64,000 nucleotides of DNA from JAGPUQ01 sp036961295. GTDB taxonomy: Bacteria; Pseudomonadota; Gammaproteobacteria; Pseudomonadales; Porticoccaceae. Under the pieces are notes generated by a model, which ran no database searches, had not been told where the DNA came from, and was given only the letters and a program-made list of their open reading frames with translations. The position numbers and the translations under genes are program-made. The DNA lies in the NCBI GenBank assembly GCA_036961295.1, contig JBALVX010000001.1, positions 1,364,001 to 1,428,000 of the forward strand, given 5' to 3'. This document shows, piece after piece, positions 52,057-61,482 of this stretch (its first letter is position 1; every line of letters starts with the position of its first letter).

Positions 52057-52656
52057 TTAAGACCGCCCCGCTGAAAAATTCTCCGGGTGTTTTGGTGTGA
52101 CTTCGGAAAACAAGCGTACGATACGCTCCACATCCGCCTCTGCATCGCCGGAAGCCTTAAAGGTTTCTCCCAGGCGAATGGTTTTAGATGGAAAATCTAC
52201 TGTCGTTACTAACAACAAACAATCGGCAGCCTCGGCAATACGCACAAACCCGGTTTTTATATTGTCTACTCTGCTACGCGTGCCCTCGGGAGTAATGATC
52301 ACCGACAAGGCATCGGCTCGCCGAAATTTTCCAGCAATGTCCTCAACCACGCCCTTCGGATTATCTCTATTCACCGGAATGCCGCCGAACCAGGTCATCA
52401 CTGCCGTCAGCGGTTGCTTGAATAAGGAATTTTTGCCCAGCCAGTGTATGTTCAAGTTGGTAGCCAGAATCGCCAACACTCCGTACACAAAGTCCCAGTT
52501 AGACGTATGGGGCCCGACAACAAAAATCAGGCGAGGGTGCTCCGGAACCGCACCGACAACCCGCCAGCCAGCGAGACGAAGCAAAGCACCGCTCAGCCAG
52601 CGGGTAAATCGCCAGCGTTGACCGCGATGACACTTAGGAATTTCGGGTAACGACAT
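52057..52656 (-). CDS. 1-acyl-glycerol-3-phosphate acyltransferase-like protein
   Basis: 199 residues. PlsC-family motifs: HTSNWD (HX4D, catalytic), FGGIPVNRD and TPEGTRSRVD. Short form without strong membrane helices beyond one N-terminal hydrophobic segment. Likely transfers acyl chains to lysophospholipid or a related acceptor. No operon partner on its strand. Confidence 0.85.
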   Translation of the reverse strand: MSLPEIPKCHRGQRWRFTRWLSGALLRLAGWRVVGAVPEHPRLIFVVGPHTSNWDFVYGVLAILATNLNIHWLGKNSLFKQPLTAVMTWFGGIPVNRDNPKGVVEDIAGKFRRADALSVIITPEGTRSRVDNIKTGFVRIAEAADCLLLVTTVDFPSKTIRLGETFKASGDAEADVERIVRLFSEVTPKHPENFSAGRS

Positions 52657-52908
52657 CTAACATGCTCTCGTTTTTTTTCGAGTTTACAGGGTGCTCAATA
52701 CCAATACTAAGCTGCTTTTCTCATTATCGTTATTTACCAGGCCTATACCGGATTTATCGACGACTTGCATTCGGATGGAAGCCGATACAGAATAACAATC
52801 GGTCATACAAAAAGCATCCAAACATAAACTATAGTTATTATTTTTGGATTAAGAGATCAAAAATAATATATTAGCTTTTAAAATAATTAATACGGTAGAT
52901 ATAAAATC

Positions 52909-54672
52909 ATGAGCAAAAATATGGATATCCATATACAGGGCGGCACCGTAGTCGATGGCACTCGAGCACCACGTCGAATAGCGGACGTGTGGATCAAAGA
53001 CGGCAAAGTGCAACAAATTGGTGGTGAGTCACCCGGCCCGGCCAAGCAATCCATCGACGCCAAAGGGCTGGTCGTTGCCCCCGGTTTTGTCGATCTTCAT
53101 ACTCACTACGACGCCCAAATTCGCTGGGATCCCTACTGCACCATCTCCGGCTGGCACGGAGTCACTTCCGTGGTTCTGGGCAACTGCGGTTTTGGTTTTG
53201 CGCCGGTAAAACCGGAATTCCAGGAGCGCTCCATGCTGACCATGGTGCGCACCGAAGCCATCCCCTACGACTGTATGAAACAGGGCATGCTCTGGGATTG
53301 GGAAACCATTCCCGAATATATCGAATCTCTGAGTCGCGCGCCCCTTGGCGTCAACTGCATCCAATATATGCCCACCGCTTCGCTAATGACCTACGTGATG
53401 GGTTTGGAAGCGGCGAAGACCCGAGTCGCGACGAAAGCAGAACAACAAGAAATGCAGCGCCTACTCCACGAAGGTATGGATGCGGGCCTGTGTGGCTTTT
53501 CTATTCAACGCCTCGGCCCCAACTCTACCCAGGCAGATTTTGATGGCACCCCAATGGTCACCGACACCATGTGCGATGAAGATATTTTGTGTCTGGCCGA
53601 GGTATTGCGCGAGCGCAACGAGGGCTTTATTCAGATCACCCAGTCCACCGGTGATATCAAAGCCGATCTTCGGTTTTTAGAAACCCTGGCCGACACCGCA
53701 CGCCGACCCATTTTGCACAACGCCATTGCGCCGACACGCAATAATCCCCTACCCCATCGGCGCAGCCTCGCCTGGCTCGACAGAGTGCGTGAAAAAGGTC
53801 TGCCAATTTACGGGCAGTGCGCCACCGGGCGAACCGGTTTTGCTTTCACGCTGGAACACTGGAACCTCTACGATGCCAGTCCCGCCTGGCGCGAATTAAC
53901 CACCGGCACCAAGGAAGAAAAGTTTGTCAAAATGCGAGATCAAACACTCCGCGAAGCGGTAATTGCCGAAACCGAAGAAGCCGATCGGCGCTTGCAGGTT
54001 ATCCAGGCTGGTGTCGGTGGTGCCGTGCCTAAACTAGTAGTTACCGGTGTTAACAAACAACCGGAGCTGGAACATTATCAAGGTAAATCCCTCGGCCAAA
54101 TCGCCGAGGAAGAACACAAACACCCCATCGACGTGATGCTCGACCTCTCCATCGAAGCGGATTTGAATGCGGAATTTACCGGCCCCGACCGGGGTTCTAA
54201 CGCCGACTTTATGGCGGAAATGATGAACGATTCCGACTACACCATTCCCGGTATTTCCGACGGCGGCGCCCACACCAAGTTCTTTACCGGCGGCGGCTAC
54301 ACCACCGATTTTCTAAAATGGTTAGTGCGCGACGAAGGCAAAGTTACCCTGGAGGAAGCGCACTATCGTTTATCGGCACTGCCAGCAAAAGCCGCAGGCT
54401 TTAAAGATCGCGGCACTTTAAAACCAGGTGCCTGGGCCGACATCGTAGTCTACGATCTGGACAAGCTCGACACCGGCGGCGGCTGGGTTGGCGATATTGC
54501 CTACGATTTACCCGGCGGCGAATGGCGACGCATCCAGCAAGCCATTGGTTACCGCGCCATTATGGTGAATGGTGAAGTCACTTTTGAAAACGGTGAGTGC
54601 ACCGGCGCAACACCAGGCAAAATATTGAAAAAAGGCGTGGCCGAATCAGAGACGAGTGAACGGGCAGCGTAA
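52909..54672 (+). CDS. N-acyl-D-amino-acid deacylase-like amidohydrolase
   Basis: 587 residues. Amidohydrolase superfamily: N-terminal beta domain GGTVVDGTRAPRRIADVWI, metal site VDLHTHYDAQ (HxH), GNCGFGFAP, the His-containing barrel segment PILHNAIAPTRNN, and the Asp in GISDGGAHTKFFTGGGYTT; the C-terminal composite domain ends the fold. This is the COG3653 pattern. Related enzymes hydrolyse N-acyl-D-amino acids or similar cyclic amides in the cytoplasm. The AT-rich 252 bases before it (52657-52908) contain no supportable gene. Confidence 0.85.
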   Translation: MSKNMDIHIQGGTVVDGTRAPRRIADVWIKDGKVQQIGGESPGPAKQSIDAKGLVVAPGFVDLHTHYDAQIRWDPYCTISGWHGVTSVVLGNCGFGFAPVKPEFQERSMLTMVRTEAIPYDCMKQGMLWDWETIPEYIESLSRAPLGVNCIQYMPTASLMTYVMGLEAAKTRVATKAEQQEMQRLLHEGMDAGLCGFSIQRLGPNSTQADFDGTPMVTDTMCDEDILCLAEVLRERNEGFIQITQSTGDIKADLRFLETLADTARRPILHNAIAPTRNNPLPHRRSLAWLDRVREKGLPIYGQCATGRTGFAFTLEHWNLYDASPAWRELTTGTKEEKFVKMRDQTLREAVIAETEEADRRLQVIQAGVGGAVPKLVVTGVNKQPELEHYQGKSLGQIAEEEHKHPIDVMLDLSIEADLNAEFTGPDRGSNADFMAEMMNDSDYTIPGISDGGAHTKFFTGGGYTTDFLKWLVRDEGKVTLEEAHYRLSALPAKAAGFKDRGTLKPGAWADIVVYDLDKLDTGGGWVGDIAYDLPGGEWRRIQQAIGYRAIMVNGEVTFENGECTGATPGKILKKGVAESETSERAA

Positions 54673-54690
54673 TTCCTCGGCACTCCCATT

Positions 54691-54720
54691 AAAAAAGCCC
54701 GGCACTTTTCGGGCTTTTTT
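54691..54720. terminator. Bidirectional terminator between amidohydrolase gene and prfC
   Basis: AAAAAAGCCCG, 8-base loop, CGGGCTTTTTT. The symmetrical A and T tracts serve both converging genes. Confidence 0.92.
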
Positions 54721-54788
54721 AGTTTCTATTTTTTCTGTCGTTTTACGTATTGAATATTACTGTTCTTTGCCCATTATGGGTCGACTAT

Positions 54789-56369
54789 TTAATGTTCCCG
54801 AGTGGCAAAAAACCGAATCTCTGGATGCCGTTCTTCCGTTAGACTTAAATTAACCCGGGTCGGAGCCAGGTAGGTGAGATGCCCACCACCATCGATGGCG
54901 AGGTTTTCGTTGGCTTTTTGCTTGAAGGCTTCGAACACTTTAGCGTCCTCACAATCTACCCAGCGCGCGGTATAGACATTGATCGGCTCGTAGACGGCTT
55001 CAACGCCGTATTCATCTTTCAGTCGGTAGGCGACCACTTCGTATTGCAATTGGCCAACGGCGCCGACCACAATATTGTTGTTTTGTAGTGGAAAGAATAC
55101 CTGCGTCGAGCCTTCCTCGGCGAGTTGCTGCAAGCCTTTACGCAATTGTTTCATTCTTAGAGGGTCGCGCAAGCGAATTAAGCGAAACAACTCCGGAGCA
55201 AAATGGGGAATACCGGTAAATTTTAAATCTTCGCCTTCGGTAAACGTGTCGCCAATCTGGATGGTGCCGTGGTTGTGTAAGCCGATAATGTCCCCGGCAA
55301 TGGCCTCGTCAACGTGGGAGCGCTCCCCCGCCAGAAAGCTCACGGCATCGGCAATTCTTACGTCCTTACCGATACGCACGTGGCGCATTTTCATACCTTG
55401 CGTGTACTTGCCAGAACAAATGCGCATAAAGGCAATACGGTCGCGATGGTTTGGATCCATATTGGCCTGGATTTTAAACACGAAACCAGTGAACGGCGTT
55501 TCGCTGGACTCGACGTGACGTTGCGCGGCGTCGCGCCCGATCGGCGCAGGTGCCCACTCCACAAAGTGATTGAGCATTTCGCGCACACCAAAATTGCCCA
55601 GCGCGGTACCGAAAAACACCGGAGTAATTTCGCCTTTGAGATAAGCGTCGAGATCGAAGGGATTAGCCGCCCCGCGTACCAGTTCGATTTCTTCACGGAT
55701 ATTATCGTATTCAAAACCCAGCAAGTCGCGCGCGGCATCCGAATCGAGACCGTCGATCTGCTCGTTTTCAGGTATCCGGCTGCCCTGACCCTGTCGATAT
55801 ACGTGAATTTTATCTTGATAAAGATCGTAAACGCCCTTGAAGCCTTTACCCATACTTAAGGGCCAATTAATGGGCGCGGCGGAAATTTTTAATACAGTTT
55901 CAATTTCGTCGAGTACGTCAATGGGCTCGCGAACCTCGCGATCCATTTTATTAATAAAACTGATAATGGGTGTATCCCGCAGGCGACAGACTTCCATCAA
56001 TTTAATGGTGCGATCTTCAACGCCTTTAGCGCCATCGATCATCATTAGCACAGAATCGACTGCGGTTAAGGTGCGATAGGTATCTTCCGAAAAATCGCCG
56101 TGACCCGGCGTATCGAGCAAATTAACCGTGCGCCCCTGGTAGGGAAACTGCATCACCGAAGACGTGACCGAGATGCCCCGCTCCTTCTCCATGGCCATCC
56201 AGTCAGAGGTCGCGTGACGATCACTTTTTTTACCCTTAACCGTGCCGCCGATCTGGATGAGATTACCAAACAACAGCATTTTCTCCGTCATCGTGGTCTT
56301 ACCCGCATCCGGGTGGGAGATGATGGCGAAAGTGCGGCGCAACGCCAATTCTTCTGTCATGCTGGTCAT
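54789..56369 (-). CDS. prfC: Peptide chain release factor 3
   Basis: 526 residues. GTPase motifs SHPDAGKTTMTEK, DTPGHGDFSEDTYR, FINKMDRE; then the EF-Tu-like second domain and a C-terminal RF3 domain (RWVDCEDAKVFEAFK). RF3 recycles RF1/RF2 after termination. Start could be Met1 or Met4. Length is normal. Confidence 0.97.
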   Translation of the reverse strand: MTSMTEELALRRTFAIISHPDAGKTTMTEKMLLFGNLIQIGGTVKGKKSDRHATSDWMAMEKERGISVTSSVMQFPYQGRTVNLLDTPGHGDFSEDTYRTLTAVDSVLMMIDGAKGVEDRTIKLMEVCRLRDTPIISFINKMDREVREPIDVLDEIETVLKISAAPINWPLSMGKGFKGVYDLYQDKIHVYRQGQGSRIPENEQIDGLDSDAARDLLGFEYDNIREEIELVRGAANPFDLDAYLKGEITPVFFGTALGNFGVREMLNHFVEWAPAPIGRDAAQRHVESSETPFTGFVFKIQANMDPNHRDRIAFMRICSGKYTQGMKMRHVRIGKDVRIADAVSFLAGERSHVDEAIAGDIIGLHNHGTIQIGDTFTEGEDLKFTGIPHFAPELFRLIRLRDPLRMKQLRKGLQQLAEEGSTQVFFPLQNNNIVVGAVGQLQYEVVAYRLKDEYGVEAVYEPINVYTARWVDCEDAKVFEAFKQKANENLAIDGGGHLTYLAPTRVNLSLTEERHPEIRFFATREH

Positions 56370-56575
56370 AATAAGGTTCGGCGAACTCGGTTTAGTAGCA
56401 GTGAAGGGCCGTTAAAAGGTCGCGATTATAGCCGAACCTGAGGCCACGAGCAGTGGCTTATTCCTCACACGAAGTATTAAGCGTAGATTTCAGCCCCATG
56501 CACCCACAGTAAGCTTGTGATAGAGTTTATTAAACTGCAATTTACCTGACGAAACTGTAAACAAAGGCTGTCCCT

Positions 56576-56980
56576 ATGAAACTCATGATGAAACCCTGCA
56601 TGAAATTCTGCATGAGTATTTTGCTGTTAATCCCGGCAAGCGCCCTGGCTCAAGATTTTCGCAATATGAGCGAAAGCGATATGGCGGCAATGATGCAGCA
56701 AGTTCAACAAATGCAATCGTGTATGGCAAAGATCGATCAGGGTGAACTGAAGACCCTGGAGAAGCGCTCACAACAACTCAGTGGTGAAGTGAAATCATTG
56801 TGTGCCGATGGAAGTCGCAATCAAGCCCAGGAGAAAGCGCTGTCTTTCGGCAAAGAAGTAGCCCGGAGCTCCGCGATGAAAACCATGACCGAATGCGGCG
56901 AGATACTTAAAGACGTAATGCCCAAGCTGCCCTTTGCCGATGCTGAGTCTTCTGATCAGCATGTATGTGACACACTTTAA
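56576..56980 (+). CDS. Secreted small protein with conserved-looking cysteines, function unknown
   Basis: 134 residues. Signal peptide MKLMMKPCMKFCMSILLLIP ending ALAQ (cleavage near residue 25). The mature part is helical, Met- and Gln-rich near the N-terminus (MAAMMQQVQQMQSC) and contains four cysteines (in QSCMAK, SLCADG, TECGEI, HVCDTL), which could form two periplasmic disulfides. No family recognised. Not in an operon; divergent from prfC. Confidence 0.65.
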   Translation: MKLMMKPCMKFCMSILLLIPASALAQDFRNMSESDMAAMMQQVQQMQSCMAKIDQGELKTLEKRSQQLSGEVKSLCADGSRNQAQEKALSFGKEVARSSAMKTMTECGEILKDVMPKLPFADAESSDQHVCDTL

Positions 56981-57226
56981 CGAAGCGCTGTAATCGGCGA
57001 CCTTTTACCGGCGGAAATCCGGCACAAAAAAAAGCCCTTTACCCACGCTGTGTTCCAAACATCTGCTTTAAAAGACCCTCTGTGAAAGAGCTTGATCTTA
57101 AAAAGGACGACTGGAGAAGTCGGTCGGTAAAAGGCTGGTCGCAATACCGACCCTTAGATCGGTATTGCTTATAACGTGGTACGACTAATTAAAGAGGTGT
57201 TACCAATTTAAAGAGGTACTACCAAA
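56981..57226. other. Structured intergenic region with long-range inverted repeat
   Basis: 246 bases between the secreted-protein gene and the cold-shock gene. CGACCTTTTACCG at 56998-57010 and CGGTAAAAGG at 57125-57134 form a long-range inverted repeat. Inside are smaller hairpins such as GACT/AGTC near 57109-57121. GCAATACCGA/TCGGTATTGC at 57141-57168 is a perfect 10-bp stem with an 8-base loop, without a T-tract. It could be a structured RNA or an old mobile-element remnant. Confidence 0.4.
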
Positions 57227-57240
57227 TTAGAGAGGTACTA
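57191..57240. repeat. Threefold 19-bp repeat at the 3' end of the cold-shock gene
   Basis: AAAGAGGT-type units at 57191, 57210 and 57229, exactly 19 bases apart. On the coding strand each carries GTA(or ACA)-CCT-CT-TAA, so the final Val-Pro-Leu-stop codons of the cold-shock gene have been copied twice downstream. Confidence 0.7.
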
Positions 57241-57436
57241 CGTTCTCGGCTTGTGGACCTTTCTGGCCCTGGCCAATAGTAAATTCTACTTTTTGGCCTT
57301 CAGCCAAAGTTTTAAAGCCATCGCTCTGGATAGAGCTGAAGTGAACAAAAACGTCGGGGCCGTTTTCTTGTTGAACGAAGCCAAAGCCTTTGGACTCATT
57401 AAAAAATTTAACGGTACCAGTAATCGTGTCAGACAT
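57227..57436 (-). CDS. Cold-shock domain protein (CspA family)
   Basis: 69 residues from the ATG at 57436 (MSDTITGTVKFFNESKGFGF); SD AGGA seven bases upstream. Both RNA-binding motifs are present: KGFGFV (RNP1) and VFVHF (RNP2). Single OB-fold nucleic-acid chaperone. It has a ~137-base leader from the promoter at 57581-57608, the arrangement that gives cold-induced mRNA stabilisation in this family. Confidence 0.95.
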   Translation of the reverse strand: MSDTITGTVKFFNESKGFGFVQQENGPDVFVHFSSIQSDGFKTLAEGQKVEFTIGQGQKGPQAENVVPL

Positions 57437-57580
57437 GTGTAAATCCTGTAATAACAAATAAAAGAAATGTGCTTTAAGAAATGGATATAACTTATGAACT
57501 TACAGGACGATGTGCTGAGGAAAAACAAGAGCATTCGTGGTGTGCAGGCATAACTATAGCCACATTCTGTGGGCTAGGGC

Positions 57581-57608
57581 ATTCTACAAGGGTAACTCCA
57601 GATGTCAA
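57581..57608 (-). promoter_or_regulatory. Promoter of the cold-shock gene
   Basis: Minus strand TTGACA (57603-57608), 16-base spacer, TAGAAT (57581-57586). It predicts a long leader containing a hairpin (TAGCCCACA/TGTGGCTA near 57557-57575) and T-rich sequence, as expected for cspA-type mRNA. Confidence 0.65.
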
Positions 57609-57850
57609 CCACTGATTTTCTTTTAAATTTTATAGGCTTAGGTGGGCCGCACGCCAAAATCCAGCTGTATTCCGAACCCCGCCCGCCCATCAATTAAAAC
57701 CTTCTTCAAATACTGCCCTTTCAAAAGCTTAAGCCCTTCTGCTAACAGCCACTGCGACAATATGTCACATTTTCACCCCCTCTCTATTTACCTACACTTC
57801 TCCCCAACACTGAGACAGTTAAACCGTAAGCACAAAGGGCTAGAGAGAAG
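57609..57850. other. Intergenic region upstream of the TonB-dependent receptor
   Basis: With the cold-shock leader and promoter (57437-57608) this completes a 414-base gene-free stretch. This half contains no ORF, repeat or clear promoter that I can support. It should contain the receptor's promoter; AGAGAGAAG just before 57851 is its SD. Confidence 0.5.
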
Positions 57851-59986
57851 ATGCGAAAATCGTTAATGGCAATACTATTACTTTGTTTGAACCCCACAGC
57901 AATAAGTCTGACATTTGCTGAAGCGGGCAACAAAGTCGCCGAGCCTAAACTTTTACAGGCTCAAAATACTGACCCTGAAATAACGGAAATCATTGTTGCC
58001 GGCGAGGCCGTCACACAAATTGACGCCATTTCCAGCTTTCCCAATAAATTCCCCACCGCCATTATCGACAGTGCCCAGCTACTCAAAACGTTACCTGGCG
58101 CGAACGTAAACAGCAATGGCCCCATCACGGGTATCGCCCAATACCGGGGGCTCTATGGTGACCGCGTGGCCGTTCTTATGGATAATGAAACGGTACTGTC
58201 GGGCGGACCTAACGCGATGGACGCCCCCTTGAGCTACGCACCACCTCTGCTTCTCGAATCACTGTCGATAACCCGCGGTCTCGCTCCGGTGTCGAGCAGC
58301 CAGGAATCCATTGGCGGGCAGTTGACTGCGACTCTGGATCGGGGTGAGTTTACCAATAGCACGCCAATGGCTCTTAGCACGGGTATCAGCACTCGTCACG
58401 ACTCTCTCGACAATGGCGAACACCACGCCTTAAAAATAATCGGCGCCAATAACCGTCACAAAGTCGCCGTCCTGGCCTCTTACGATGAAGGCGATGACGC
58501 AGAAGCCGCTGACCACGATCTCACCGGAACATCTTACCAACGCCAACGCTATGACCTGAGTTATGGATGGCAAAATGATGACACCACGACCGGGGTCTCG
58601 GTAGGAAGACTGGAAACTGACAACACCGGCACACCGGCGCTGCCTATGGATATCATTTACATTGATTCCAGCCTCGCCAACATTAGCACCAGTAAAAACT
58701 TTGAGCAGTTCACCCTGAATACTCGTATGGGCTATCGCCATGTTGATCACGGCATGGACAATTACTCCTTACGCAGCAACGCAAACCCCATGCGATACCG
58801 CGTTAATACCGCTTCTGCTCAGCAATTCGCCTGGGGTATGAATATTGAAATCCCCGTCGCTATGCGCGACACCATCCAGCGCTTCACTGTAGGTATTGAT
58901 TCGACCCAAAATCGACACAGCGCTAAGATCACCAACCCAAATATGGCAGCATTCCAGGTTCAGAACTTTGCGGGTACAGAACGCAATGTTTACGGCCTGT
59001 TCACCCAATGGGATGGCGACATTGGCGCGTGGAACCTTAATGCGGGGATTCGCTACAACCACATCACCATGGATAGTGACGCCGTGGTCGCATCCGGGAT
59101 GATGCCAATGATGCAAATGCTGGCGAACACTTTGGCCACTGACTTCAATACTGGCGATACCGACAAGAATTTCAACAATATCGACCTAGTCTTTAAAGCC
59201 AGTCGAGCGTTGAGCGACACCCTGGTAGGCAATATTGGTCTTGGCCGAAAAACGCGCGCGCCTTCTTATCAGGAGCGCTATTTGTGGCTACCTCTTGAAG
59301 CGACCGGCGGACTCGCCGACGGCTTCACCTACATTGGCAACCTTGACCTCGATAGTGAAGTTTCTCACGAACTCACGCTCGGCCTCGAATGGCAGCAGGG
59401 TAACTTCCACGTCGATGGCGAAGTGTTTTACCGGGATATAGATGACTATATTCAAGGTAGCCCCAGCACCAATGTTGCGGCTAACACCCTGGCTATAATG
59501 ATGTCCGGAAGATTACCGCTGCAATTTTCCAACATCGATGCAAAACTTTACGGCTTTGATGGCAGTTACGGTTATCAACTCTCCGACTCCTGGTCGCTGC
59601 ACGGGGTACTCAGTCTGGTTCGCGGGCGCAGCAATGCCGGCGATAACCTGTACCGCATTCCACCGCTTAATCACCGCCTGGCTCTGAGCTGGGTACGCAA
59701 CAATACCGACATACATCTGGAATCCGTGCTCTACGACGAACAAACTCACACGGCCAGTTTTAACAACGAAGAGTCTACTGCGGGATACGGCCTGATCAAT
59801 CTGCGCGGGAATTATCAATTCACCCCGCAATTACGTGTGTCGCTTGGCGTTGAAAACCTGTTCGATAAATATTATCGCGACCACCTTGCGGGCTACAACC
59901 GCAATGCCGACAGCCCTGTCCCCGTCGGTGACCGGCTACCTGGCTCCGGACGTAATATACATGTCGGCGTCAACTTTGCCCTATAG
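57851..59986 (+). CDS. TonB-dependent outer membrane receptor, possibly for metal
   Basis: 711 residues. Signal peptide (to ~23), TonB-box-like region TEIIVAGE, plug domain with GIAQYRGLYGDRVAVLMDNE and SLSITRGLAPVSSSQESIGG, and a 22-strand barrel ending with VENLFDKYYRDHL and a terminal VGVNFAL. Methionine-rich segments (MPMDIIY-type contacts and ASGMMPMMQMLAN near 413-425) resemble copper-type receptors. The neighbours are RegBA and a CueR-like locus, which favours a metal substrate, but this is inference. Confidence 0.88.
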   Translation: MRKSLMAILLLCLNPTAISLTFAEAGNKVAEPKLLQAQNTDPEITEIIVAGEAVTQIDAISSFPNKFPTAIIDSAQLLKTLPGANVNSNGPITGIAQYRGLYGDRVAVLMDNETVLSGGPNAMDAPLSYAPPLLLESLSITRGLAPVSSSQESIGGQLTATLDRGEFTNSTPMALSTGISTRHDSLDNGEHHALKIIGANNRHKVAVLASYDEGDDAEAADHDLTGTSYQRQRYDLSYGWQNDDTTTGVSVGRLETDNTGTPALPMDIIYIDSSLANISTSKNFEQFTLNTRMGYRHVDHGMDNYSLRSNANPMRYRVNTASAQQFAWGMNIEIPVAMRDTIQRFTVGIDSTQNRHSAKITNPNMAAFQVQNFAGTERNVYGLFTQWDGDIGAWNLNAGIRYNHITMDSDAVVASGMMPMMQMLANTLATDFNTGDTDKNFNNIDLVFKASRALSDTLVGNIGLGRKTRAPSYQERYLWLPLEATGGLADGFTYIGNLDLDSEVSHELTLGLEWQQGNFHVDGEVFYRDIDDYIQGSPSTNVAANTLAIMMSGRLPLQFSNIDAKLYGFDGSYGYQLSDSWSLHGVLSLVRGRSNAGDNLYRIPPLNHRLALSWVRNNTDIHLESVLYDEQTHTASFNNEESTAGYGLINLRGNYQFTPQLRVSLGVENLFDKYYRDHLAGYNRNADSPVPVGDRLPGSGRNIHVGVNFAL

Positions 59987-60135
59987 CGGCCCTAACTCAT
60001 CGGGAAATACTTTTACCCAGCTCAACATTGTCGTTAGAACAAGCGCCAGAAAAACTTTCGGCGCTTTAAGATAACGGAGTAAGACAAGCACCCAAGATAG
60101 CCACCTAAGACAGCGGGCTATGCTAGGATTCTGCT

Positions 60136-61482
60136 ATGGAATCCAATAGCACAAACTCCCCCGCCGTTCGCCATCATTTGCGGCAGCTCACCACTATCCG
60201 TTATATCGCGCTTGGTGGGCAAGCGCTCGCCCTACTCATCTTTGCGTTTATCTACCCCATCGCGCACCTACCCCTAAAAATCCTTGGGGGCATTACGCTG
60301 TTTTTTTTCATCCTCAACACCTTAACCTTGTGGAGGACTCAGCGGCCAACACGGATTTCCGAAAGCGAATTTTTTGGCCACCTAATGTTCGATATTGTTG
60401 GCCTAACCGCACTCTTATATTTTAGCGGCGGGGCCACCAATCCGTTTATTTCGTATTTTTTGGTGCCAATCAGTATCGCCGCTGCCACCTTGCATCGAAA
60501 ACTCGCCTGGGCTGTTACCGCACTCGCCTTTCTTGCCTACAGCCTGTTGCTGATTTTTTATTTACCCATTCCCGACTTACTACCCACCCTTCACCACCAG
60601 GGTTTAAATCTGCACATTATCGGCATGTGGGTAAACTTTATTATTAGCGCCGGTTTGATCACCTATTTTGTGTTCACTATGGCTGCACAAATGCGCCTAC
60701 AGGAACAACAGCTATCCCAGCAACGGGAAGCCCAACTACAAGACGAACAAGTCTTAGGCGTAGCCACACTAGCCGCTGGTGCTGCCCACGAGCTAGGCAC
60801 TCCGCTCAACACGATGAAATTATTAATCGACTCCACTCAACAAACTATTAACAACGACGATGTCGTCGAAAAATTACCCGAACTCAATAGCGATCTGATC
60901 ACGCTACAACAACAGATTGATCGTTGCCGGGACACCTTAAAAAAACTGGTGCAATCTGCCAACATTATCGACGAAGCCGACGAAGCCCGATCCGTACATC
61001 GCTATGTCGAAAATATTATTGAAAAATGGCGCATCCTTCGACCCCGCATTATTATCAATAGCACTATTGATAATAGTAGCCCGGAGCTAAACGCCTACTT
61101 TCATCCCACCGTTGAGCAGGCGCTGCACAACTTATTAAACAACGCGGCCGACGCATCACAAGCCACCGCTTCACAAACCATAGACATCCGTGCCCACTGG
61201 GATCGCCACACCCTGTTTATTAGCATTCGAGATTTTGGTTCGGGCATGGATTCCGCTGCGATCGAGGCGCTGGGGAAACCAGTGCGCAGTAATAAACCAC
61301 ACGGGCTTGGCTTAGGTTTGTTTTTGGCCTACTCCACGTTGACTCGCCACGACGGCAGCGTCACCTTCCGTAATATTGATAGCGATGAAATAAACAGTAA
61401 ACACCAATCCACAGATGCTCTAAATATAGAAACAGGGACACTTACGGAAGTCACTCTGCCCCTGCGGGAACAACGTCTGTGA
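60136..61482 (+). CDS. regB: Redox-sensing histidine kinase RegB/PrrB family
   Basis: 448 residues. Six membrane helices (~20-185). The quinone-binding heptapeptide GGATNPF is at 98-104, the H-box in LAAGAAHELGTPLNT (His218), the redox cysteine in IDRCRDTL (Cys264, matching Cys265 of Rhodobacter RegB), the N-box NLLNNAADAS and a GLGLGLFLAYSTL G2 box. RegB family kinases control respiratory genes from quinone pool redox state. The start of the next gene overlaps its stop (GTGA). Confidence 0.93.
   Translation: MESNSTNSPAVRHHLRQLTTIRYIALGGQALALLIFAFIYPIAHLPLKILGGITLFFFILNTLTLWRTQRPTRISESEFFGHLMFDIVGLTALLYFSGGATNPFISYFLVPISIAAATLHRKLAWAVTALAFLAYSLLLIFYLPIPDLLPTLHHQGLNLHIIGMWVNFIISAGLITYFVFTMAAQMRLQEQQLSQQREAQLQDEQVLGVATLAAGAAHELGTPLNTMKLLIDSTQQTINNDDVVEKLPELNSDLITLQQQIDRCRDTLKKLVQSANIIDEADEARSVHRYVENIIEKWRILRPRIIINSTIDNSSPELNAYFHPTVEQALHNLLNNAADASQATASQTIDIRAHWDRHTLFISIRDFGSGMDSAAIEALGKPVRSNKPHGLGLGLFLAYSTLTRHDGSVTFRNIDSDEINSKHQSTDALNIETGTLTEVTLPLREQRL

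Noticed and set aside
52662..52874. 70-codon frame in the AT-rich gap before the amidohydrolase gene
   Set aside because: No SD, no recognisable protein pattern and composition unlike the coding neighbours.
57141..57168. Perfect 10-bp hairpin as the terminator of the cold-shock gene
   Set aside because: No T-tract follows on either strand, so it is reported only as structure.
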